NCBI RefSeq assembly: GCF_023101765.2
Contig: NC_064227.1
Location: 6,271,592 to 6,335,591, forward strand
DNA length: 64,000 bases
Direction: 5' to 3'
Source of the DNA: Spodoptera frugiperda
Taxonomy: Eukaryota; Arthropoda; Insecta; Lepidoptera; Noctuidae
In this document: piece by piece, positions 1-10,260 of the stretch
Layout: each line of letters begins with the position of its first letter
Position numbering within the stretch: the stretch's first letter is position 1
The notes under the pieces: generated by a model
Told to the model about the DNA's origin: nothing
What the model saw: only the letters and a program-made list of their open reading frames with translations
Database searches by the model: none
Translations under genes and position numbers: made by a program

Positions 1-163
1 AACCTATTGCCATATATTGGGCAGAATTCCAGACTCCGTGCAACTGACAATTTATTTTCTAAAAACCGATAAAGTTCTAGCTGTACTTTGCCCTACCCGG
101 GAATCGAACCCGAGATCCTTTGCCTGGTAGTCGTATTTGCGAACACTAGACCAACGAGGCAGT
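1..163 (-). mobile_element. SINE-A copy, cut by window edge
   Basis: This is a tRNA-derived SINE on the minus strand. Read in reverse, the tRNA-like head (163 down to about 84) starts ACTGCCTCGTTGGTC and has an internal B-box-like GGTTCGATTCCC. It is followed by the family body with the 'gtctggaattctgcccaatatatggcaatag' type segment at 1-45. The 3' end lies outside the window. The same family recurs at least nine more times here. Confidence 0.85.
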
Positions 164-444
164 AATTAAACATGTAAATTATAAATAATTATATAATATA
201 TTTCTGATAATAATATTCTTCCACTGTCTATGAATTTGTTAGTCTTTACATAATTATAGGGACAAAACATTGAATGTCTGTCCTGTTTCGACATTGAATT
301 GGATCCCAAACAAAACAATACAAATCTGAACATTATAATTGTCTGCGACCTACAGGCAAACACGGGTAGTTCAGCTTGTACGAACTAATACAATTCAACT
401 TTACAGTGTATTGCATAAATATGGAGGCACTGTTATAAAATACT

Positions 445-616
445 AGCTTCTGCCAGCGGCTTTGCCCACATTCCCGTGGAATAAAAATCAGTTGGGTCAT
501 CTCATACCCTATCTGTTTACCAAATTTCATCAAAATCCGTTCAGTAGTTTCAGCGTGGTTGGCGGACAAACATCCACACAAAGAAACGAATATTCACATT
601 TTTAATATAAGTGTGA
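445..616 (+). mobile_element. RTE-like LINE 3' tail
   Basis: This is a short non-coding tail recognisable by 'GCTTCTGCCAGCGGCTTTGC', 'CAAATTTCATCAAAATCCG', 'TTCAGTAGTTTCAGCGTG' and 'acaaacatccacaca', ending near an AT-rich 'ttaatataagtgtga'. Copies with the same order of blocks occur at 24124 and 41380. I infer a 5'-truncated RTE-type non-LTR retrotransposon from my memory of this tail in moth genomes. No reverse transcriptase remains. Confidence 0.65.
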
Positions 617-821
617 TTAATAATTGTATGAGAGATTTTTTTAGTTTAATGTACTAAGAAATAAATATTTCCTACACTATAATTCTCTCTATAATCGGTT
701 CTTCACATCTGAAGATGGTGGTCAGCATCTAATATTGTACTAAGAAACTACAAAGGCTTATAAATTAATCCTTTCCTGGAATCGAAACTGTATAATATGT
801 CTGATATTACATATAGGATAC

Positions 822-1018
822 TAGCAACCCGCCCCAACTTCGCATGGGTGCAATTATGATATATTATACATGTATTTTACATATTAACCTTCCTCTTGAA
901 TCACTCTATCTAAAATATCCAAATTGCGTATCAATATTCGTTGAGTAGTTTTAAAGATTTCAGCGTACAAAGGGACATAGGGACAAGAAAAGCGGCTTTG
1001 TTCTATGTAGTGATTACA
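822..1018 (+). mobile_element. second LINE-tail family
   Basis: The sequence begins 'CTAGCAACCCGCCCCAACTT' and runs through 'cttcctcttgaatcactcta', 'cgttgagtagttttaaagat' and 'caaagggacatagggacaa' to 'ctatgtagtgat'. This is the layout of a common truncated LINE tail in moths and differs from the RTE-like tail just upstream. It has no coding capacity. Confidence 0.6.
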
Positions 1019-1035
1019 CTAAGATAACAAAATCA

Positions 1036-1050
1036 TTATATTTAAAAATT
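1036..1050. repeat. target-site duplication, left
   Basis: TTATATTTAAAAATT is repeated exactly at 1417-1431 and brackets the SINE-A copy. There are 20 bases between this repeat and the tRNA-like head, so the element had a short 5' extension or the duplication is only approximately placed. Confidence 0.7.
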
Positions 1051-1416
1051 CCATTCCAATAATTCCATTGACTGCCTCGTTGGTCGAGTGGTCGCAAGTG
1101 CGATTGCCGAACAAGGGGTCTCGGGTTCGATTCCCGGGTCGGGCAAAGTACTACTGTGGTGTTTTCGAAAATTTCTCAGTAGTACTTTGCCCGACCGGCC
1201 GATTCCCGGGTCGGGCAAAGTACTACTGTGGTGTTTTCGAAAATTTCTCAGTAGTAGCACGGAGTCTGGAATTGTGTCCAGTATATGGCAATAGGCTCAC
1301 CCCCTATTACATGGGACTTATAACACAAATGGTGAAAAGTGGGTGTATAGCAGAATTACGTGTCGTAATGAGCACCTCTACCTACCCCTTCGGCGATAAA
1401 AGGCGTGACGTTGTTT
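1051..1416 (+). mobile_element. SINE-A copy with internal duplication and 15-bp TSD
   Basis: This is a full SINE-A. The tRNA-like head starts at 1071 (ACTGCCTCGTTGGTCGAGTG) with the B box GGTTCGATTCC, and the body ends CTACCCCTTCGGCGATAAAA. A 56-bp block (1129-1184) is repeated identically at 1201-1256. The intervening 16 bases include a reverse-complement piece of the same block, which suggests template switching. The 15-bp TTATATTTAAAAATT flanks the element at 1036-1050 and 1417-1431. ORFs over this interval are translations of the SINE and not genes. Confidence 0.9.
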
Positions 1417-1447
1417 TTATATTTAAAAATTAAGTGACATATTATTC

Positions 1448-2083
1448 ATGGCGGAATGGCAACAGCGACTGTCGCAACCGAGGGCTGGGCTCGCTGTCAT
1501 TGCAGCGGTAAGTCCCCTCTTTGAGGAGTGGCTAGAGAGGCGCCACGGCGTCCTCACCTACCGCCTGACGCAGGTGCTTACCGGACATGGAAGCTTCGGT
1601 AGGTTCCTGTTTCTGATTGGGCGGGAGGAAACGCCCGGGTGTCATCACTGCGAAGACCGCCCGGAGGACACGGTGGAACATACGCTTGCGGTCTGCCCTG
1701 CGTGGGCTGAGCACCGCCGTATCCTCAGGGATGTGGTCGGCGACGGCACCCTCTCGCGTCCGGCACTGATACAAGCCATGGTGCGGAGCGAGGGGGACTG
1801 GGATGCCGTCTCCTCCTTCTGCGAAGCAGTCATGCTAGCTAAGGAGGAGGCGGGGAGCGTGAGAGAACGAACCTCTTCACGCCCCAGCCGTCGCGAGAGA
1901 CACTCCGGGCGTCGGATAATCGCGCGATTGATCTCCGGCCACCGTAATGCGGGTTGCGGACGAAGCAAGGGTAGCACGCCGCCCGACCAGAACCAACCCG
2001 TGCGTGCGGCGCGTCGCGTTCTGCGCGCGCCTCAAAGAGCCATCAGACCAGCACAGATGGGGCCCAGTAGGGCTGATGCCTAA
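1448..2083 (+). pseudogene. R1-type ORF2 C-terminal fragment
   Basis: This is an open stretch of 211 codons without the endonuclease or reverse-transcriptase domains. It carries only the C-terminal module of R1-clade ORF2. A CCHC zinc knuckle is visible at C65, C68, H78 and C83 (spacing C-x2-C-x9-H-x4-C) in the context EDTVEHTLAVCPAW, as is usual downstream of the RT in R1-like elements. Residues about 17-155 match the copy at 58.4-58.8 kb with roughly 17 substitutions by eye. The Met codon straddles the insertion junction, so it is not a real start. Residues after about 155 probably run into the 3' UTR. Confidence 0.85.
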
Positions 2084-2240
2084 TCCGGAGCTGCGGACAA
2101 CCAACGGGTTTACAATAAATCCGGCTCGACGGGCAGGAGTAGGAACGGGGTGGTTTTTAGTCAGTAAGAGTCTGACACTCCCTCTCGCCTCGCCCAAGGC
2201 GGGAGAAGTCATTGGATGATTTTCCACCCTAAAAAAAAAA
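1449..2240 (+). mobile_element. R1-clade non-LTR retrotransposon, 5'-truncated
   Basis: This is a LINE 3' fragment: the end of ORF2, a GC-rich 3' UTR and an 11-A tail at 2231-2241. It is flanked by a near-perfect 16-bp target duplication (AGTGACATATTATTCA at 1433-1448; AGTGTCATATTATACA at 2241-2256). The last 150 bp or so ('gcaggagtaggaacggggtgg...gtcattggatgatttt') is the same tail found in over a dozen short copies in this window. A sister copy lies at 58053-58812 on the other strand. The region is much richer in GC than its surroundings. Confidence 0.88.
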
Positions 2241-2241
2241 A

Positions 2242-2516
2242 GTGTCATATTATACAATAATACATATAACAAGATTACCTTACCTATGCTATTCTCACCA
2301 CAAGAACTACTGGATTAGGTACGCATGTGCACATATTTGTGCACGCAATTGTAAACCCTTCGGCGACCTGCATCAAAACCATTGTCACACGGAAAATAAT
2401 AGGGAATCTATTTTGACAACAGTGTTCGCCTAAAGGGAGTAAGCAGAGAAGTTATAATTAATTTACTTTCCATTTATTGGATTTCGAACGAAGTCACAAT
2501 TCCGAATTTTTATTTA
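2242..2516. other. unassigned spacer
   Basis: AT-rich unique sequence with no coding signal. It includes a short palindromic stretch 'gtgcacatatttgtgcac' near 2326. Confidence 0.5.
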
Positions 2517-2773
2517 TCGAATAAGCCGATAGACGAGCAGACGGGTCACCTGATAGTAAGCAATCACCGCCGCCCATGGATACTTGAAACACTAAAGGCG
2601 TCACAAGTGTGTTGCTGGCCTTTTGGGAAGATTGGGAAGGGGGGTAATTGGCTCTCCGGTAACCTCACTTCCACAACGTCAGCGTTGTTTCACGTCGGAT
2701 TTCTGTGAGGTCGTGGTATCACTCCGGTTGAGCCGGCCCATTCGTGCAGAAGTATAGCTCTCCCACACTTAAA
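2517..2773 (+). mobile_element. Rep-B copy, near full length
   Basis: This is a short interspersed repeat with the block order 'cagacgggtcacctgatagt', 'accgccgcccatgg', 'ttgctggccttttgggaaga', 'ctctccggtaacctcac', 'gttgtttcacgtcggattt' and 'ctctcccacacttaa'. It is non-coding. The family is the most abundant in the window (about 20 copies, both strands), and this orientation is taken as plus. Confidence 0.85.
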
Positions 2774-3199
2774 CACGTATATGCAATCTTGCTTTATTAA
2801 GCGAAGACAGTATCACAAAATAAACAATAAGACATGTCAATTAACAACTCTTTGAGTTTAGTAATTAACAATATTGATTTATCTATTGTAAACAAATGCG
2901 TGTGATTGTTCGACTGAAAACAATAGCACGTCAAGTTACCCTACACTTTTATAATACATTTTCAACTTTATCACAAAGTGCTACAGGTGAAAATCGTTTA
3001 CACATTGTGATATGTTGATGTGCTGGAAACCATTGTTAGACTAATTATAAACAATAGACTGGTGAGAAGATAATGTAGGATGCTATGAGACAAATAGAGT
3101 CACAATATAAAGAATATAGCAATAAATAACATGGAGGTTATAGAGTAGGCAGAGAAATATCCTGAATCCTCTAAAAATATTTTCGAGACATTAATACCG
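2774..3199. other. AT-rich unique sequence
   Basis: No coding region, RNA gene or repeat family could be recognised here. Confidence 0.5.
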
Positions 3200-3474
3200 A
3201 CTGCCTCGTTTGTCTAGTGATCGCAAGTACGACTGCCGGTAATGGGTCTCGGGTTCTGTTTTCGGTTTTTCGAAAATTATCTCAGTAGTAAGTCACGGAG
3301 TCTGGAATTTGTGCTCAGGCTATAGGTTCATCCCCTATTACATGGAACTTATAACACGGTGAAAATTGGAGGCACATTGACTACATTGTACAGTGGGATT
3401 AAGTGCCGTAATGTGCAGGTGCACCCTTGCCTACCCCTTCGGGGATAAAAGGCGTAACGTTGTGTTGCGTGTTT
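3200..3474 (+). mobile_element. SINE-A copy
   Basis: The tRNA-like head starts ACTGCCTCGTTTGTCTAGTG and is missing part of the B-box region ('gggtctcgggttctgttttcgg'). The body is conserved and ends 'CTACCCCTTCGGGGATAAAA' followed by 'ggcgtaacgttgtgt'. Confidence 0.85.
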
Positions 3475-4150
3475 AATGAAATGGTTTTTCAACCTGGAGG
3501 AAAGGACAGTTTAGATTTAGCAGACAAGTTGACTACTCGAGATTTCCTGATAGGAACTCTATTACCTTTTTAAAACAATGCATACATAATAAAAACGAAT
3601 GTAAATTACAGAAACTAATCCACAAAGCTTTTCTAAATTTACTACCTCCTCCATTCAAACCTAGAACCTCATAACCAACACATTCCACGTACCGCCAGCA
3701 GCAAATCCAGAGAGCTGATACCTCATACATGTGGGTGTACAATAATAAAAAACAAAATACCTACGCGAAAACAAATTCTGCGCATTTACCGATTTAGAAT
3801 ACAGCAACACGGTAAATCCGGCATTTACTTAAACCCCGGATTACGGAAAAAAAACGTAATAATCTATTTTTTTTTTAGCCGTAAACTGTAAATCATAATG
3901 TTAACGGTGTTGCCAGTTAACGAAGATAAATGAACCCGAACACGGTGTTATTATAACGTTTTTAACTGATAGTTTAACTTGTCAAAGTTAAGATAAAGTG
4001 TTGGTTAAGTTGGGAAGGAAATGGGGTTAAGGTATACCGGGTATCAAGCTATTTTTGGGCGTCTAAAATTAGTTTTACTTTCGTATTTAAACTTTACAAT
4101 AGTAAATGCTAGACAATAACTTCCTAAGTATGAAAGCCGAGAACAGAGGG
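3475..4150. other. AT-rich unique sequence
   Basis: There is no supported gene. Short ORFs such as a 69-codon frame on the minus strand near 3533-3742 have no recognisable motif and are within chance expectation. Confidence 0.5.
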
Positions 4151-4301
4151 CTTAGTACAAGTTTGTTTTATGTTAAACGAGATCGAAAATAGAGCGCGGT
4201 CGGCGCTGTGATTGGTTGGTTCATTCGAATTCACTGGCCAATCAGAGCGCCGAACGCGCTCTCGTTTAGTTTACATTCAACGAAAACGAACTTGTACTAA
4301 G
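4151..4301. mobile_element. foldback MITE (CTTAGTACAAG ends)
   Basis: This is an imperfect inverted repeat over nearly the whole length. The left end CTTAGTACAAGTTTGTTTT pairs with the right end 'CGAACTTGTACTAAG', and the inner arms 'gagcgcggtcggcgctgtgattgg' and 'ccaatcagagcgccgaacgcgctc' also pair. Related elements sit at 26566-26713 and, as a half copy, at about 21640-21723. It is non-coding. Confidence 0.75.
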
Positions 4302-4364
4302 GGTACAATTATGGAACTTGATGTCAAAATTAAGTATTTAAATGTCGTTTTTTCTTGCTGAGTC

Positions 4365-4515
4365 TGGTTTGTCTCCCACTTGCAATGATTACTTAACCCA
4401 GTCCTTAGCTATTGTTTTCGATACAAAATCGTTACTAAGCAGTAGTAGTAACAGTTTAAGTAATCATCAAATGTCTTTGAGTACCGTACTGCAATTAGTG
4501 ATTTATGCTTTAATT
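4365..4515. mobile_element. Rep-K foldback element
   Basis: The inverted arms contain AATGATTACTTAA (from 4384) and TTAAGTAATCATCAAATG (from 4455), around an inner 'cttagc...cgttactaag' pair. A longer copy in the opposite orientation lies at 18528-18644 and shares 'cccagtccttagc' in reverse complement. The ORF here is a by-product of the repeat. Confidence 0.65.
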
Positions 4516-5924
4516 TTTGATTAATAAATAAACATTAACTGTATGATTTCCAGATCAGGTATTATAAATTGAAACTAAACCTAAACCGTACTAGGGTATA
4601 AAATTGATTGGTTTATTTTAAACAACAATTGTCCATCCATTTTAGTGTTTTATCGTCCTATATTGCTATCGATAAGGGGATTAACTCCCATAGCATTAGG
4701 GGAGAGCTTATCTGAAAACCGGACTACTCATAATCCGCTTTAAAATCCCCAAAATTTTGACGCAAAAAAGGCCATTGTATTATTTTATCAAGTCGGGAAT
4801 CGAACTGAATTACCAACGTCTGTAAATATAGATTTTTGAGATAATGTTAAGATTAGATGTTTGTGTTGAAATGTGATTATGTAATTTTTAAGTAGTCTAG
4901 TAAAATGTTACGATTTTCGGTAGAAGTAAAAAAAAATGAATAAGCATTTGTTGATTTTATTTTAGATTCGTGATTTTGGGTTGATATTAAATAGGTACAC
5001 CCATTTGTCAATACTGAACAATGGAGAAAACAAACCAATAAGTTTATACTTATATAAATTTCAAGAATTTCGATATTTATCAACTACTGTGTGTATATTC
5101 AATTGACATTATGTTGTAATTTAACAAATTATAACTAAAATCTAAGTATAATTAAGTAAGTAAGTAATTGGGTAGTTTCCTAAGTAAATAATAAATTATT
5201 TTGTCTTTTCAATACAATAAAACTACCCAAAATAATCATACTTTACTTAATTCATTCATTTAACGATATATTATACTTAAATACTGTTTTTTTTTTCTAG
5301 CGAATGTAAACTTCATAATATGTGCGATGTAGGATTTATGACTTCATCTGTCGCGACGCTAATTTTTGAGAAATAAATATTATGCTATTTGAATCAAAAC
5401 TTTGATGACGTCATAAGTAGCAATCTTCTACAAAATTCATGGAAAAGTATTGTTTTTTACATTTCTATTAAATTATTGCATTTGAATAGTTGAAAACTAC
5501 CGTATTATAATATCAAACCAAAATAAAAAACACAACAGAAAAACAGTTTTGTACCCAACAACAAATTTGATTAAAAGTTGCAAAATAATTATTTTATCTG
5601 TCAATAAAAACGCAACAATGTCATTGGAACATAAAAACTGTGGCATTTTGTAAAGTGGGTCACTTAATCTAGGTTTGTGTGCAAAAACTAACACTAATTG
5701 TATTAAAGATTTCGTTCCGTTTATTGGCTTGCAATGTAATTGTTGTGATGAAAGTAATTGATTATATTTTAACCGTTAAATCGCTGAAGTGTGCAGTTTT
5801 GACCATAATGAAAATTGGGATATAGGAAAAAATGCATAGGTTTCAGAAAAAAGAAATTCAATGTCATGTTTTTTTTATTGGCTTTTTACAGTCTGCCATA
5901 CATATGATAATGTGTATTCTTAGA
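4516..5924. other. AT-rich unique sequence with one inverted repeat
   Basis: No gene is recognised. At about 5148-5258 an imperfect inverted repeat pairs TTGGGTAGTTT with AAACTACCCAAAA, and 'aagtataattaagtaa' with 'ttaagtaaagtatga' read in reverse. This may be a small decayed MITE. Minus-strand ORFs near 4877-5083 and 5497-5694 are AT-rich and carry no motif. Confidence 0.45.
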
Positions 5925-6052
5925 AAGATTCAAAGTCAAGGTCGAATCTTTTTATTTCAATTTAACCATAATTAGGTTCTTTTGAAATGTCAATAAATAA
6001 AGAAATAAATAATAGCCTGTCAGTCTGTCCCTCAGTGAAGCTAGGTGCTGGA
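5925..6052 (+). repeat. TCAAAGTCAAAG repeat, copy 1
   Basis: The sequence shares 'tcaaagtcaaggtcgaatc', 'taattaggttcttttgaaat', 'cagtctgtccctcagtgaag' and 'ctaggtgctgg' with copies at 8593 and 11648. It is a dispersed element whose class I cannot assign, possibly a LINE 3' end. Confidence 0.6.
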
Positions 6053-6196
6053 TTAATTAGTGATGTTTTTATTTTGTCTAACAACAGATGATATGCATGG
6101 ATAAGCATGAAAATTTGCACAAAAAATTACGTTAAAATAAAAACTAGCTAAGACAGATATTTTTAAATTACTCATGGGTAAAAAATATCTTGTGAG

Positions 6197-6388
6197 AGTC
6201 CCAATTCCCGCCTTCCCAATCTTCCCAATCCCCGATTCCCCAACAGCCCTTAAATTCCTAACCCCCAAAATACTGGCAACGCACTTGTAACGCCTCTGGT
6301 GTTTCAAGTGTCCATGGGCGACGGCGAATGCTTACCATCAGGTGATACGTCAGCTAGTTTACCGGCGTGTTCTATAAAAAACAAAAGA
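6197..6388 (-). mobile_element. Rep-B copy, partial
   Basis: Minus-strand Rep-B lacking its 'ctctcccacacttaa' end. It includes 'cttcccaatcttcccaatcc', 'ggcaacgcacttgtaacgcc' and 'gcttaccatcaggtgatacg'. The 84-codon minus ORF here is a translation of the repeat. Confidence 0.8.
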
Positions 6389-7084
6389 CAAAAGAATATG
6401 TATTTAAAATATCCCACGTAACTGAAAACCTAATTAGTGCACAGAATAGAATAGAAGCTTACTAGGTCACCTGTCACTCTCCAATCTAACTAAAAACAGC
6501 TGGCTGCAAAGAAAAAAAAAACGGACAACAAAAAAAACCTAACCTCAAAAAATCGCTCGAAAAAAACGGTCTCAGACTAGGGCTGTCATTATTCAACATA
6601 CCGAGTAATCGTGTGTAAATACGTTTAAGAATTTACGTCCAACATAATTATGTTAGGCGCGGGGGACCCTAAAAACTATTTGCTTCGGACCTATTTCTAG
6701 AATGTTTTGTCTCTAAAGAAACGTTTTGGAGCGAATCGACTGCTTCCCAGAATTAGAAGTTATATTGTCATTTGTTTGGGTAAATGAAATGTTTTAGTTT
6801 GGTATTTGTTGTTGGTAAATATAAATATTATGGGTTTCTTATTATTTACTTGATTTGGACAATTTTTGTCAAGGTTTAAGTACAGCGGTGGACGTCTTGT
6901 GGCTGATATATGCTAAAGCATACTTTTTGCCAGTTATGAGCCATTTGGTGGTTACTCTTTAATTACTATTTTCCGAGAAGAATAAGAAGTTCCTCAAATA
7001 ATCATCAATCAATCAATATTCTTTTGTTTTTTTAAAAAAACGTTGACCCACATTAGTATTTTCTCCTGTGTTAGAAAATAAAAG
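6389..7084. other. AT-rich unique sequence
   Basis: No gene or repeat family is recognised. Confidence 0.5.
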
Positions 7085-7218
7085 TTTGCACAAGACCCCC
7101 AGACCCGGAACAACAATTTCTGGATTGCACATAGAGTTGTTCCGTGCGGGAACAGAACTCGCTACACATTGCACGGTAACTACTTACCCAGCCACTCTGC
7201 TAACCGTGCAGTCTCAAC
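7085..7218 (-). mobile_element. SINE-C copy
   Basis: Read in reverse it gives a tRNA-like head 'gtctgc...gcacggttagcagagtggctgg' and 'gtagcgagttctgttcccgc', then the body 'aattgttgttccgggtctg'. Copies at 62072, 62862 and 63571 share this order. Confidence 0.7.
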
Positions 7219-8027
7219 TCTACCCGATATGTAAAATAAACTAACTAGAGAATCAAACTCAAATGTATGAAAAATTTCAAGACTTACATCAAGCCCAACT
7301 TTTTACAGAGCAATAATCTTAAGTACTAGATTTCTTTTACGGACTGCAATAAAATAATCACGTGAAGTTAATGTTTTATAAGAAGTACAATAAAATACAG
7401 TGTAAATTGGATGGCGATTCGCAGGATAGCTGAGGAACGAATAATGAGGTTGAAGAAAAAACGAGTTTCATTTATTACATTTTGATTGGAACAGGTCTTG
7501 GCAATCGTAAAGGTACCTTATAATGCATATTATTAGCTTGTAATATTTATTTGTGATAATGAAATTGTGATTAAAGTACATAAATAATGTTAAGTATAAT
7601 CATTACAAAGGTGATGATACAAATTTTCAAATTAAAACTTTAATTATATCTACGCTTAAATCCAAAATCCATCGCACCCGCCCATAGCAATACATTAATT
7701 AAATAAAATCCCATAAAATTGCTCACGAAGTAACAAAAAAGCTTGACCACAGAGTGTATATCTAAAAAAAATATTAACCCTAAAATCGCAACGCAATTTG
7801 CGTTCAACATGGCGTGTTCGATTATACACGCGACGCGGCATGTGGTGGGTTGAGTTGCACCTGCGCCCACGCCGCTTTTGAGATTAAAAAAACATTAGCC
7901 AAGCTGGGAGCAGTGACGTTACAGAGATTACTACCCATACATGTGTACTTACAACCAGTTGCTACTTAAATAAATCTTTACCGAGATTTTTCCTTTAAAT
8001 ATTTCTTAATCTAAGTAATTTATTTAT
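7219..8027. other. unique sequence with a 76-codon minus ORF
   Basis: No supported gene. The ORF at 7640-7870 (minus) has no recognisable domain. A GC-richer patch lies at 7795-7880. Confidence 0.4.
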
Positions 8028-8275
8028 TTAAGTGTGGGAGAGCCATGCTTCGGCACGAATGGGCCGGCTCGACCGGAGTGATACCACGGCCGTGAAACAA
8101 CGCTTGCATTGTGTTTCTTTGTGTGAGTGAGGTTACCGGAGGCCCAATTCCCTTTCCAATCTTCCCAATTAAATTCCTAGCCCCAAAAACCGGCAACGCA
8201 CTTGTAACGTCTCTGAATTGTTTACTATCGGGTGATATGTCTGCTGGATTACCGGCGTGCTCCATAAAAAAAAAA
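8028..8275 (-). mobile_element. Rep-B copy, internal deletion
   Basis: It starts 'ttaagtgtgggagagccatg' and ends 'accggcgtgctccataaaa'. The middle is shortened (no 'ccccgattcccc' segment). ORFs on both strands across it are repeat translations. Confidence 0.85.
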
Positions 8276-8592
8276 CAACCTCGAAAATACCCCAAAATTT
8301 AAGTAAAAATGTATGATAATGTAAAATGGTTTTTTATTCAATAACGTTATACCATACATACGTTTATACTTGAAATGAAATTTAAGAAACAAAATTAAGT
8401 ATTGAGTTACTCAAATACGTATAAAGGTTTCTAACTCGCTTTTAACCTCAAAAGAAACGTTTTTATTTACATGTAAATTAAACTTCATCTACACGTTTTC
8501 TTTCTTTTGGTACTGATTTGATTTTATGATATAAGCCTTGATGAAATTGAGATGAATATCAGCTAATCGTGGAGAGTCTTCCATGTTTCTTC

Positions 8593-8745
8593 CTCAAAGT
8601 CAAAGTATATATTTCAAATAATCCAAAATTAGGCACTTTTCAAATGTTAAATTGAATTGCCCATCAGTCTGTCTGTCAGTGTAGCTAGATGCTCGTTCGA
8701 AAGTTAGCTTTAAATAGAGAGGAAGGAGCAAGAAATTATAGTTAC
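8593..8745 (+). repeat. TCAAAGTCAAAG repeat, copy 2
   Basis: Contains 'tcaaagtcaaag', 'aaaattaggcacttttcaaa' and 'cagtctgtctgtcagtgtag', in the same order as the 5925 and 11648 copies. Confidence 0.65.
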
Positions 8746-9318
8746 TCTTAAAAAAAAAAGAATTTTACTATCTCTTTGATACCTCAAGTTAGAAGGCTTA
8801 AGACTTGGACTTCTCATTGATAGAGTGATGATTATATGCTAGATTATCAAAGGCATTTTCTAATATAAAGACTGATTATAGACATTACATATATTATCTT
8901 CAATAATATCAAAAAAAAGCTTCAAAAACACGGCTCACATAAGAAAAAAACTTGCGTAAAATCCATAATTACGCTCAGAATCCCGCAAAAAGGTGCGATT
9001 GCGTACCTATAAGAGATTCTGCGACGCGATATATTTTCAAAGAAGGCTTGCAAAGCGGAAAACTGACTTTGACAGCGGTATGCGGAAACGATCTTCAGAT
9101 AGGACGTTTCACTCAGATTTTCCTCAAAAACAATTTTTCTGTTAGAAAACGTCAGGTTGTGTGTCATGAAGCCTATTGAGGTGACGGTTTCTTTTTTAAC
9201 TTTTTAATAAACGATGATGTATTAGATGCATTATAAGCCTTTTTTTGATAATGAGAAAACAATTAAGTGGTTTTAACTGTTGCTCAGTAAAACTTTAATG
9301 TAGGTAAACCATTTTTAA
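8746..9318. other. unique block with overlapping 75- and 81-codon ORFs
   Basis: Positions 8922-9179 are richer in GC than their surroundings and open on both strands. The plus-strand frame (8952-9179) has a Cys-rich stretch but no motif I can name. It could be a piece of an unrecognised repeat or, less likely, a small exon. Nothing supports splicing or a promoter. Confidence 0.3.
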
Positions 9319-9470
9319 GGGGGGAAAATCATACTATATCTTCTGCCGCCCTGGACGATGCAATAGGGAGTGTCAGACTCTTCCTGACTAAAAACCACCC
9401 CGTTTCTACTCCTGATTTTCGAGCCGGAGCCCCGGTAAACCCGCTAGGTACTCATCTCCGGATAATGTAA
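9319..9470 (-). mobile_element. R1-tail short copy
   Basis: Reverse of the R1 3' UTR: 'gagtgtcagactcttcctga', 'ctaaaaaccaccccgtt', 'ttcgagccggagccccggta' and 'cccgctaggt'. It has no coding part. Confidence 0.8.
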
Positions 9471-10034
9471 GTAAACAATAACATCATGCAAGAAAAAAAA
9501 ACAAATTATGTTCCCCACACTATGAACCACAATCCCACACAGTCACACTCTTTTCAACCACAAATTATTCACATACAAAAACAGCTTTGTATAACTATAA
9601 AAGGATTTCAGACGCGAGAAATAATAAACGCTATTAAAAAAATCACGCAAAATGTATTAAAAACCATACTACACTTGTAAGTACTGTTTTCACATTATTT
9701 AATAGCCAGAAAAAAATATAAAACCTGACATATGGTCTCAAGACATTGTAATGGCGATATTTTTATATTTAACGTAATAAGCGCTAATTTTGTGGGAACA
9801 TTGTACCATGGACTATCTTAATGGATGCTTTAGTAAGGACGCGGCGACGGCGGGTTAATATTTACGTCAAGATTGGACATTTTAAAAAGATTTTTTCATG
9901 TTTCTCTGATGTACTTAGCTGGTTAAGTATAATGGACAATGGTATTGTAATTTTTATTTAAGTCGGTAAAGGTAAAGGAGCGCTGTAGTTGATCCTTGTG
10001 TATTTTCTATGAGAAAGATTGACTTACTTTTGAA
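9471..10034. other. AT-rich unique sequence
   Basis: No gene or known repeat is recognised. A 64-codon ORF near 9486 is low-complexity. Confidence 0.45.
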
Positions 10035-10260
10035 AAGTACTCGTACTATAATTACGTGAGTAAACCGAAAAATATAATCATTAAAAAAAACAATCAAACG
10101 TTGACCCAGATCGGAATCTGTATTTTGTTTTCACGAAATATTTAATATTTTTTTCTAAAGCTGTAGAAACAGTAGATATGAGTATCAGCAAATTCGTTAG
10201 TTGAAAAACAGTTCTTTGTTTAGTATGTCTCATGAAAGTTATGATATATTTTTTTTATCT
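10035..10260 (+). repeat. decayed PAL family copy
   Basis: Retains 'attacgtgagtaaaccgaaa' near 10053 and 'tttagtatgtctcatgaaag' near 10219, the two hallmarks of the PAL family described at 28520. The middle is unrelated or decayed. Confidence 0.4.

Noticed and set aside
1071..1145. Functional tRNA gene
   Set aside because: A and B boxes are present, but the same head starts many SINE copies with a common body and no consistent cloverleaf. It is a tRNA-derived SINE head.
1068..1433. 121-codon plus-strand ORF
   Set aside because: It lies wholly in a SINE-A copy and its repeated peptide arises from the 56-bp duplication. It is not a gene.
1532..1977. Minus-strand ORFs of 80 and 110 codons over the R1 fragment
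   Set aside because: They are antisense shadows of GC-rich R1 coding sequence.
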